A DNA stretch of 22,694 nucleotides, from positions 1-22,694 of IMG/VR virus record IMGVR_UViG_3300031576_000277, one strand, 5' to 3'. Below are positions 4,920-11,800 of the stretch, in pieces. Numbering within the stretch: the stretch's first letter is position 1; each line of letters begins with the position of its first letter. Source of the stretch: a virus. The position numbers and the translations under genes are program-made. The notes under the pieces were generated by a model. The model was not told where the DNA came from. It did not search any database and saw nothing but the letters and a program-made list of their open reading frames with translations.

Positions 4920-5132
4920 TCATCTACTGGCTGGCGTCGGCTTCCACGTCATCTTGTAGCTGTGGCCCTTCTTGCGTGGCGGCCGTGCGGCACAGAGCAG
5001 ACAGATCGTGCCGACGGCGCATTCGTCGCCGCAGAGACGGCAATGGTTGCCCCGCTCGGAATCGCACCGAGTGATATCCAGCTTATGAGGCTGGTAAGCC
5101 GCTTTTGCTCCATCGGGGCGATGGCTCATCAT
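4920..5132 (-). CDS. possible zinc-binding miniprotein overlapping a tRNA-like gene, 70 aa
   Basis: The ATG at 5132 overlaps the upstream stop (ATGA), and GGAG lies six bases before it. The 70-aa frame has five cysteines in CRLCGDECAVGTICLLC (~42-58), followed by a basic tail (RPPRKKGHSYKMTWK). The cysteine region looks like a small zinc domain. Residues ~5-30 are read through a tRNA-like sequence on the same strand, so the N-terminal part may be constrained by RNA folding. Either the coding frame or the tRNA could be decaying. The zinc-domain part looks genuinely coding. Confidence 0.55.
   Translation of the reverse strand: MMSHRPDGAKAAYQPHKLDITRCDSERGNHCRLCGDECAVGTICLLCAARPPRKKGHSYKMTWKPTPASR
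5044..5120 (-). tRNA. tRNA-like gene, CAU anticodon (Met/Ile type), non-canonical
   Basis: A 77-base cloverleaf can be drawn on the minus strand. Acceptor arms CGCCCCG and CGGGGCA pair over six positions, with a C1-A72 mismatch. The anticodon stem CCAGC/GCTGG encloses loop CTCATAA with anticodon CAT at 5087-5085. The T stem CTCGG/CCGAG is perfect. A discriminator A and encoded CCA follow. Departures from consensus are a T loop TGCGATT instead of TTCGA, a weak D arm needing a three-base linker, and a short seven-base D loop. C1-A72 is known from initiator tRNAs, but the anticodon stem lacks the three G-C pairs of initiators. It may be a phage tRNA-Met or tRNA-Ile2, or a degenerate copy. Confidence 0.62.
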
Positions 5133-5335
5133 CCACATCTCCGGCTCAGCATAGGATAGCAACACTTCTCCAGGATCCGCGTCTTGCGCGTCTCTGCAAG
5201 TAGCGTCGGCGCGATGCGCAGCGCGGCCTTGTGTTTCGATTCCTGGTGGTGAAGGGTGAGGTTACGCTGCATCTCCTCTAACGAACCCTTGTCGTGCCAC
5301 CCACACTCCGGGCAGAACACTTTCCATGTGTTCAC
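5129..5335 (-). CDS. C2H2-like zinc-finger miniprotein, 68 aa
   Basis: GTG start preceded by GGGAGGAAG. The first half carries FCPECGW (Cys pair at residues 8 and 11) followed, after a helix-forming stretch, by LTLHHQESKH, giving a C-x2-C...H-x4-H pattern typical of a single zinc finger. The second half is basic and holds an extra CC pair near the end. Phage single-finger proteins are mostly of unknown role; binding nucleic acid is a reasonable guess. The stop overlaps the start of the 70-aa ORF. The 3' end lies a few bases upstream of the tRNA-like gene. Confidence 0.7.
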   Translation of the reverse strand: MNTWKVFCPECGWHDKGSLEEMQRNLTLHHQESKHKAALRIAPTLLAETRKTRILEKCCYPMLSRRCG

Positions 5336-5338
5336 GGG

Positions 5339-5431
5339 CTACTTCCTCCCGATGACTTCCAGTCCCTCGACCGGGTGACACTCCCACCACTTATGCCGCC
5401 CGTCCTTGCGTGCGATACGAGGAGTCGCCAT
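5339..5431 (-). CDS. possible 30-aa miniprotein
   Basis: A frame of 30 residues, MATPRIARKDGRHKWWECHP to VEGLEVIGRK, starts two bases after the stop region of the 52-aa gene. Its last codons supply GGGAGGAAG as ribosome site for the following GTG gene. The composition (basic start, WWECHPVEG core) looks like protein rather than noise. It lacks its own strong ribosome site and must depend on coupling. An alternative frame from an ATG five bases upstream (MKWRLLVSHA...) covers the same DNA and looks less natural. Confidence 0.45.
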   Translation of the reverse strand: MATPRIARKDGRHKWWECHPVEGLEVIGRK

Positions 5432-5432
5432 T

Positions 5433-5591
5433 TCATTTCGTAGCCATGATCGTTAGAATGATCGGTCCGAACCGCAGCCTTGTCGCGCGTCCTTCTGGGT
5501 AGTCGTCGATCCGTCGCCAACACCTCCACGGGCCACGAATGAACCGCAACCGAGCGCGGTATCTACCTACCGCAGGGATAAACAGAGTCAT
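5433..5591 (-). CDS. hypothetical basic protein, 52 aa
   Basis: The ATG overlaps the preceding stop (ATGA) with GGAG eight bases upstream. The 52 residues are very basic and Trp-rich (RYRARLRFIRGPWRCWRR), then end in RFGPIILTIMATK. It might bind RNA, DNA or membranes. No family is recognised. Coupling on both sides and the ribosome site support it as a gene. Confidence 0.6.
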   Translation of the reverse strand: MTLFIPAVGRYRARLRFIRGPWRCWRRIDDYPEGRATRLRFGPIILTIMATK

Positions 5592-5809
5592 TTCTTCAAC
5601 TCCGAAATGTCCTCTTTGATCGCGTCGAGGCGTGGCCCTATCTCCATCATCTTGCGGTCGATCGTGTCCACCTTGGCACCGAGCGCAACCCACGGATCGT
5701 ACACACCGATCTTCGCGAGCAGCGCGACAAGCGACAGCAGGATGCCGAGCGCGATCTTCACGGCCCACGGCGGCGCCTTCGCCAGATCCTCGGCTATCGA
5801 CACGTCCAT
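5588..5809 (-). CDS. membrane-anchored coiled-coil protein, 73 aa
   Basis: ATG preceded closely by GGGAG and overlapping the upstream gene by 16 bases. Residues ~15-35 (WAVKIALGILLSLVALLAKIG) form one transmembrane helix. The C-terminal ~30 residues (KVDTIDRKMMEIGPRLDAIK to ISELKK) form a short coiled coil. Phage proteins of this layout occur in lysis regions as holin-like or inner-membrane spanin-like components, and also elsewhere with unknown role. A lysis role is possible but unproven. Confidence 0.65.
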   Translation of the reverse strand: MDVSIAEDLAKAPPWAVKIALGILLSLVALLAKIGVYDPWVALGAKVDTIDRKMMEIGPRLDAIKEDISELKK

Positions 5810-6045
5810 ACTCCCGGCGCGCGCGTCGGCCCGCAGTGGTAGCCCGCAGCCTCCGCAGCGCCCATGAGAATCTTCTGCGTCACGTCGTCCGCCCGGGGCA
5901 ACGCCGCCTCGATCCCGACGATGAGCGTGCCGACGTCGCGGCAACAGTCCGAGGTGGACTTCTGCGTCTGCTCCATCGCCACAGCCAGCCCGAAGAACGC
6001 GGCGCCGCCCAGCAGCCATAGAACGATCTGTCTACCGGCGCGCAT
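5794..6045 (-). CDS. small exported or membrane protein with Cys pairs, 83 aa
   Basis: ATG in a TGATG one-base overlap with the upstream gene. Residues ~7-23 (IVLWLLGGAAFFGLAVA) form a signal anchor after two N-terminal arginines. The remainder, facing outside, has CC at 34-35 and two more cysteines near the C-terminus (YHCGPT and VWTCR), suggesting disulfides. The family is unknown. It belongs to the run of small envelope-directed genes before the lysis cassette. Confidence 0.65.
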   Translation of the reverse strand: MRAGRQIVLWLLGGAAFFGLAVAMEQTQKSTSDCCRDVGTLIVGIEAALPRADDVTQKILMGAAEAAGYHCGPTRAPGVWTCR

Positions 6046-6383
6046 CAGCGGAAGCTCCACGACACGCCCACCGCGACGCGCACGTCATCCCGCTCGACGG
6101 TGGACGTTCTAGGAGGAGACGCCATGAGGTCGTCGTGGGAGCGGAGGATCGTCGCGGTCTCGTTCCATTCGACCCTGGAAAGCTGGACCACGATGCCCAG
6201 GGGGAATTCAAGGTCTGGGGTATAGATCAGGCCCAGAACCGGCGTGTCGCCCTCGAAGTCCCAGGCCGCGAAGCCGTCGAGGCCCCATTGGATCGCCGGG
6301 GGCTGCGCCAGGTTGGGCGCGAGGGGAGGAGCCACAACCGGAGCAGCCCCCAGCATGGTTGCGAGTATCAGCGCGTTCAGCAT
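6045..6383 (-). CDS. secreted protein with possible outer-membrane-like end, 112 aa
   Basis: The ATG was chosen because AAAGGAG lies six bases upstream. The N-terminal ~18 residues (MLNALILATMLGAAPVVAPP) form a signal peptide without a lipobox. The mature part has beta-like strands (IQWGLDGFAAWDFEG, PVLGLIYTPD, LGIVVQLSRVEW) and ends VAVGVSWSFR, which resembles an outer-membrane beta strand although the last residue is Arg. It could be a periplasmic or outer-membrane protein made late in infection. No family is recognised. The start is one base from the previous stop. Confidence 0.65.
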   Translation of the reverse strand: MLNALILATMLGAAPVVAPPLAPNLAQPPAIQWGLDGFAAWDFEGDTPVLGLIYTPDLEFPLGIVVQLSRVEWNETATILRSHDDLMASPPRTSTVERDDVRVAVGVSWSFR

Positions 6384-6384
6384 C

Positions 6385-6588
6385 TCAGTCTCCTTTCTCA
6401 AGTTTCATGTTCCTGAAGAGCCTCTCTGCATGCGTCGCACAAATCGCCAGCCGTTTCGTAACCCACTCTTTGTCGGTAGCCTCGTCCCAGATCACCTCGA
6501 GCACCGCGAGCCGTCCACACTCGACGTGGTCGCAGGCCGTCTTGTGCTGCGGCAACGGGATCCGGTGATGGAGGTTGCGAACGATCAA
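6385..6588 (-). CDS. small Cys/His protein, 67 aa
   Basis: A TTG preceded by GTGAGG seven bases after the upstream stop is the likely start, giving 67 residues. An ATG at 6627 would give 80 residues but would overlap the upstream gene by 32 bases and has no ribosome site. The protein contains TACDHVECGRLAVLEVIW and later ICATHAERLF, a C-x4-C...C-x2-H pattern suggesting one zinc. Similar small cytoplasmic phage proteins are of unknown function. Its end carries AAAGGAG, used by the next gene. Confidence 0.62.
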   Translation of the reverse strand: MIVRNLHHRIPLPQHKTACDHVECGRLAVLEVIWDEATDKEWVTKRLAICATHAERLFRNMKLEKGD

Positions 6589-6595
6589 TGCTGCC

Positions 6596-6922
6596 TCACT
6601 TGCTTCGAGTGCGGTCGATGTAGTCATCGAGCCGTTGCCGCGTCGCCCCGAGTTCCCGGTTCACGTCGGCGATGCGCTCGGACAGCCTCCCGTGTGTCTC
6701 CGCAGCGCCCTTCTCCTTTTCCCCGATGAGCTGCCAGAACGCCGCGAGCTTCTTGTCCACCTCGACGCCGATCTTCTCGGCGATAGCGGCGCGCTCGCTC
6801 TGTTGCGCGATTGCCCATGTCGCCGTTGCTCCGATCGCGCTGCCGAGGGCGAGCGTCGTGGATAGAAATAGAGACAAGGAGACGACACGCACTTCCTTGC
6901 CGTTCCCGTTGCTTGCGCGCAT
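6596..6922 (-). CDS. membrane-anchored coiled-coil protein, 108 aa
   Basis: ATG in a TGATG overlap with the upstream stop. Residues ~15-38 (VVSLSLFLSTTLALGSAIGA and on) form one transmembrane helix. From ~45 to the end the chain is charged and helical (ERAAIAEKIGVEVDKKLAAF, HGRLSERIADVNRELGATRQ), a long coiled coil. The topology (short cytoplasmic start, helix, coiled coil) is that of inner-membrane spanins, but those are usually next to a lipoprotein partner gene, which is not seen here. The lysis enzyme lies 2 kb further on. Function remains open. Confidence 0.65.
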   Translation of the reverse strand: MRASNGNGKEVRVVSLSLFLSTTLALGSAIGATATWAIAQQSERAAIAEKIGVEVDKKLAAFWQLIGEKEKGAAETHGRLSERIADVNRELGATRQRLDDYIDRTRSK

Positions 6923-7491
6923 CACGGAGCCGCCGTGACGCATGCGGGCGTGTTTCGGGGGTCGCACCACAGCCAGACATCCCGGGCGTACTGGTACGTC
7001 GGACTCCATGACGAGCAGCCCGATGCGTTGCACGCCCGCACCGCGTACTGGTACACGACCCGGTAGCGCGGGAAGATGCAGCCGACCGACGCCGGGCCGT
7101 GCGCGCAGTCCCACGCCGGGAGCCACCACGGCCGCTCTTCCCACGAGATGCAGGTGTCGTTCTCGTCCACGCCTACGCACTCTCGGGCCGGCCGGCGGCC
7201 GACCTGGTGAACGGTCCCAGCCGGACTTGTCCGCTGCACCTCGTACCATTGAGCCCGGGGCTCCGGGTCCCAGATGATCGCCTGGGAGCACCGGCAGGGA
7301 TCGGTAGGCGTCGCACACGAGAGGGAGATCGGGTCCGCGTCGAAGAACGGCGGCAGCGGGCAGTCGGCGTAGAGCGGCCCTCCCAGCAGGCACGCAGCAG
7401 TCAGAAGGGCCAGGAGCACGGGCCTAGCGATCCGTGTCGAAGTCGTTGCATTACCTGCAACCGGCAGGCGCGGCGCGTGCGGGAATCTCAT
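6922..7491 (-). CDS. exported Cys-rich FN3-like protein, 189 aa
   Basis: ATGA overlap with the upstream methyltransferase-like gene. A positively charged N-terminus is followed by hydrophobic residues ~24-40 (PVLLALLTAACLLGGPL), a signal peptide or anchor. The mature part has about a dozen cysteines and one fibronectin type III-like repeat: WYEVQRTSPAG near the middle and YQYAVRACNASGCSSWSP towards the end match the E/F/G strands of such domains. FN3 domains often bind proteins or sugars. A secreted disulfide-rich FN3 protein made late might act on the host envelope or on competing phages (inference). Confidence 0.72.
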   Translation of the reverse strand: MRFPHAPRLPVAGNATTSTRIARPVLLALLTAACLLGGPLYADCPLPPFFDADPISLSCATPTDPCRCSQAIIWDPEPRAQWYEVQRTSPAGTVHQVGRRPARECVGVDENDTCISWEERPWWLPAWDCAHGPASVGCIFPRYRVVYQYAVRACNASGCSSWSPTYQYARDVWLWCDPRNTPACVTAAP

Positions 7492-8027
7492 GACGGTAGC
7501 CTATCCCAGACCTCGGCCCGAAGTCCACGGTCGGTCTCAGCGCAGAGGAACGAGGAGAATCCTGCTGGTGCCAGCCCAGGATCATACAGCAACGCCAGAA
7601 TCCTCTGATTCGCCCTCGTAAGCGCAGCGCGCATGCGGATCACCTGGGCAGCCGCCGGGCTCGGGCATAGATGCACCACCACCGCGTCCACCACGCTAGC
7701 CACCGCTGCTACACGCGCGAATCCATCCGCCTGCTCCAGCCTGTATCGCGCAGTCACGCGCGACCACGGCCGCGAGAGGTAGTGGTCGATCACGTCCTGA
7801 GAGCGTTCGATGGTCAGCAATCCGAGACAATGCTCCGAGCGAATTAGGGCGTGGCGCAACCAGCCGTTACCAAGGCCGATCTCCAGGACGCGGCCGCCGA
7901 CGTATTTCGCGGCCTCCTCCACGAACTCGCGCTCGCTCGGGTCCGTAATGAAGTCCTGAACCGTACGGTCATAGATCGCCCCATTCTCGTAGACCTCAAT
8001 CGCGCCCCTGGTGTCGATGATCTCCAC
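7488..8027 (-). CDS. class I SAM-dependent methyltransferase-like protein
   Basis: 179 aa from a GTG overlapping the upstream stop by one base, with GGAAGGTGGG upstream; a TTG 21 bases earlier is possible. The motif RVLEIGLGNGWLRHAL (~residues 47-62) is a class I motif I (E-x-G-x-G-x-G). LLTIERSQDVI supplies the acidic residue for the ribose hydroxyls. EQADGFA resembles motif II. The substrate is unknown; no DNA amino-MTase motif (DPPY/NPPY) or C5-MTase PCQ motif is present, so a protein, small-molecule or sugar substrate is possible. It lies between the fibre-like and FN3 genes. Confidence 0.75.
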   Translation of the reverse strand: MEIIDTRGAIEVYENGAIYDRTVQDFITDPSEREFVEEAAKYVGGRVLEIGLGNGWLRHALIRSEHCLGLLTIERSQDVIDHYLSRPWSRVTARYRLEQADGFARVAAVASVVDAVVVHLCPSPAAAQVIRMRAALTRANQRILALLYDPGLAPAGFSSFLCAETDRGLRAEVWDRLPS

Positions 8028-8878
8028 TACGCGGCGCCCACCTTCCAAACCTTCCAGAACTCACCCACGACGTCCGAGGCTAGAGTCCCGTAACCAGTGA
8101 TCCGAAGCGTCGAGGCTGAGGAGAGCGTCTCGCCTGGGGTCGTGTACTCCGCGCTGGCCCGGAGCGCGGCATTGTTCGTCGCGAGGTTGCAGATAGCTTT
8201 CTGAGTTGTCGCTCCTGCACGGATGACCCGAGCCTCGAATTCCCATTGCGTCGTGCCGAGCGAGAGAGCACCGGTATCGAAAATCTTAGTCGCTCCAAAG
8301 TACGCGCGGAGCTGCTTGTCCACGCTGAGCGACGAGGAGAACGTGCCGGCGGCGTACGCCTCCACGGTTTCAAGATCCACCGCGAGCGTGGCGCCAGGAA
8401 CAGAGAACGAGAACAGGTCCGTCTCGGTCAACACGCCATTCCCGGTCTGCGTCGCGCTTGCTGCGAGGTTGCGTGTCGGCGTTGGGCGCTCGGGACGGAA
8501 CCACGCGGGTTGCTTCTCGCCGTCCGCGCCGGAGATCAGCAGAGAGCCAGCGGCGTAGCTCGGGCTGGTGGCCGCGACGACTCGGCCTTGCACCGAGGTC
8601 GACGGACGGATGACGCCCTTGGTTACGGTCCCGTCGAGTACGACGTAGGTCAGGCCGAGCAGACGCACGACGGCCGCGTCGCCAGCGGCCGGGCTATTTT
8701 GCAGGACCCCGAGCACGTAGCTGTTGACCGCCGTGGCCGCGAGCATAGCCTCCAGGTCGCTGTTGATCTCGACCAAGTGGTACTGCTTCGCCGAGAGATC
8801 CTCGCCGGCGATCACAGTCATTTCGGGCCACTCGTGGATCCCCTTGCCGCCGATCAGTTCATCGCCGTTGATTTCCAT
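8027..8878 (-). CDS. fibre/tip-associated structural protein, 283 aa
   Basis: The ATG has AGAGGGG upstream and starts nine bases after the tail-tip stop. Residues ~1-115 are a beta-rich domain (EDLSAKQYHLVEINSDLEAM, VLGVLQNSPAAGDAAVVRLL, VTKGVIRPSTSVQGRVVAAT) resembling DUF2190-type capsid-decoration or cement domains. Residues ~140-283 look like a beta-sandwich often seen at the end of tail proteins (DTGALSLGTTQWEFEARVIR, STLRITGYGTLASDVVGEFW). The location after the tip suggests a receptor-binding or tip decoration role. The pairing of a capsid-cement-like and a fibre-like domain is unusual. Confidence 0.75.
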   Translation of the reverse strand: MEINGDELIGGKGIHEWPEMTVIAGEDLSAKQYHLVEINSDLEAMLAATAVNSYVLGVLQNSPAAGDAAVVRLLGLTYVVLDGTVTKGVIRPSTSVQGRVVAATSPSYAAGSLLISGADGEKQPAWFRPERPTPTRNLAASATQTGNGVLTETDLFSFSVPGATLAVDLETVEAYAAGTFSSSLSVDKQLRAYFGATKIFDTGALSLGTTQWEFEARVIRAGATTQKAICNLATNNAALRASAEYTTPGETLSSASTLRITGYGTLASDVVGEFWKVWKVGAA

Positions 8879-8886
8879 GCACCCCT

Positions 8887-11800
8887 CTAGCTGACCGGAC
8901 TGGTCCGGTATGTTCCTGCTACCCATGTCCCACGCGGATGCGCTAAAGCATCCCCGGGCGTGAAGTCGCCGAAGTATCCAGCTGCCTGCTCCTCCGAGGA
9001 CGGAGCCCATGCGTTGATGAGGTCGCCTCGCCAGATGCCCACCTTGTCCACGTCCACGCTCTGAGTGCTCTGCGTTCTGACGTAGATCCACAGCTTGCCT
9101 TGTATCGGCGTTGTCACCGGGAAGAGAACCGCGAAGTCTTGCCACGCCGCCGTGATATCCGTCGCCGCGACCGAGAGAATTACGGTAGTAGTCTGCGTCT
9201 GTTCGTCGAAGAGCACAACCTGTACCGGGTGCGTAGCCGCAGACGCGCCGCTGCTCCTCCTTATGCGCACTCTGCACGTGTTGACCGTGTTCGCCGTGAA
9301 GTAGACGCCGAAGTCTACAGGAGCCCTCCCAGGGAAGCGGCGGAAGACTTGCGCGTAAAGGGTGCCGTTGCCTCGTAACGTCGCGAAGTTGCTTGCCACG
9401 CCGGCAAGAGTCGTGATGCTCGTATCTTCCTCGAAGTAGAAATCCGCAATTTCGCCAGACACGGACGCGCTCGCAACGTCGATCCTTACCTCACACTGCA
9501 CGAGCAAGCTCGCCATGGCCTGGGAGTTTAGCGTCGGGCCGGTGTAGTAGCTGAGCGTCGAGCTGGTGATCGTCGTCATCAAGGTCCAGTTCGTCCCACC
9601 ATTCGTCGAGTAGTACACGTTCATGTACTGCGCCTGGGTGGTGGACTTCCTGGCCCTGATGCGGATGCGCCCGGTCCGTGTCGCGGCGGCGAATCCGAAG
9701 CGGATCACCGCTAGTTCGAACCCTGGCGGCCCGTTGGCCGTTCCGGTAGCAATCGTGTTGATGTCCGCGTCGTAGGCGTTGGTTGGGCTGGTGAACGCGA
9801 CCCGCGTGTCCCATGGCGTGCTGATTGGATCTTGCAGGCTGTTGGCGTTGGGGTCCACCTGCGCGACTGTCGTCAAAAGGTTGTCCTGCCACCCGAAGCC
9901 AGTCCCGTCCCCGGTGGTTCCAAGATCGTTGACGAAATCACCCTCGTAGACCATGTTGAATGGGTTGTTTGCCTGCGGCTGGCTCGGATCCGTCTCGTCT
10001 CGGTCAACGCGAAAGACTGTCACAGGGCCGAGCTGGTTCGACACGAGGTACGGTACTGCTCCACCTCGGGGAGCGATCCAGACGACCTTGAGATAGATCG
10101 CCGTGCCGACAAGGCTGTCTGGTACGGACCACGTGACATTACGTGCGCTGCCGCGGTAGCTGGCCTGGTAGGTCGAGCCTGCTCCGCGCACGCCAATCTC
10201 CGGGGTGAATCCGGAAGTCGCCGACACGTGCAGTTCGAAGGACCCGCCGTACCGCGCGCCACGTCCCGGGCTGGTCATGTTCGGCGTGGTCGTCGTTCCG
10301 GTGCGTGTGATCGATAGCGTGATCCCGCGATTGCTCTGCCGTACCACAGAGATGGATATGCTGCCTGGAGTGATCGGCTGGCCCGGCTCGGCGCGCCGGT
10401 TCCGCTCTCCGGTCCACATATTCACCGCTGGCGAGTAGGAATCGAAAGCCATGTTCACGCGTTCGGGCGAGCACCGCAGTTCCGTAGTCAGATCCGGAGC
10501 GATGATCTTCGAGGTCAACCGCCCGCGACGCGACGTGTTCGTGATCGCCAAGCCAGTCGCCGTCTTTGTAGATGCGAGCACGTCGCCGACTTTCTCCAGC
10601 AGTCCCGCAAGACCAGTGCGAAACGAAAAGCCCTCGCCATACTGCGCTTCGGAACCGGCAACCGACGGCGTCACCTTCGAGAGCTTCGACATCGCCGCAC
10701 GCGCAGCCTGGTCGGCCGTGTCACAGCCCATCATGTCGATCCGCACCGGCCGTGGGTTGTCTGCGCCGCCATTCTGGTGATCCACGATCTTGTGTAGCGC
10801 AGGCTCGCCGTAGAACGAGGACCCGCGAGAGTAGACGATCTCGGCGACGTTCGGATTCGTACGCCAGCCCTGCTTCATGTCGGTCTTGAACGACTCCGGC
10901 AGATAGTTCCGCATCGTCGTTGACCCGGTGGCAAAGGACGCCGACGCGGTAGTGCTAACGTCCGTCTCGATCTGCAACGCCAACTTGTGGCCGTCCCAAG
11001 CAAGTCGCCCGCGGAAGACAGAGAGTATCGCGCCGACCGCTTCGGAGAGTTTGCGCGGATCGTCAAGTGTCATGTTGAGTGCGTACGTCTTCGGTCGGCC
11101 CTGAACGGTCGCGCCGTTCGATGCGGTGATCGCGGTCTTGACGTAGATCTTCTGCTCGACCGGATCGACCAGGTCCACGACCGGGTCAGGCGAGACGGAC
11201 GTTACGGTAATCGTCATCTCGGGCGCGAACCCCACGACACTCTTCACCGGGATCTCGGTAGATGCCGTCACCGCAGCCGTCGCGGTCGTGACCGCCTCTA
11301 CGGAACTGATAACAACGTCGCAGGCATCCGCCGCGACCTTCCAACTCGCCCAGTCGATGATGTCTGTCGGCAGGCCGCCGCCGTAGCGAGTGTCGAGCAG
11401 GAGGTCTGCGAGGCACCATACCGGGTTCTGACTCCATGCCTTCGCGCCGTTGACCGTCCCGTCCGCGTTGTACGCCTGTACCTTCTTCCCGCGTACGTCC
11501 GCGAAGACCTCCGGAAGCTCGCCGAGGTCCTCCGCCGCATTCGATGACGCCGAGATGTTCGAGAGAATTTGCAAGATCAGGTACGCGGTCTCCGAGTAAG
11601 CGATCCCGAAGGCCGATCGGAAGTCCCGGTTTTGCGCTAGTTGCTGCGTCGCCTTGCTCCCAGTCCACGACGATTGTCCTGTCTCCGCGTCAAGACCTAT
11701 CGCCCCAGGCCTCCAGAACCACCATTGCCCGCCACCGGCGGCATCGCCCGAATGCACGACGAACGAATCCTGGGTCCGAAGGTACCGCACGGCGTCGATC

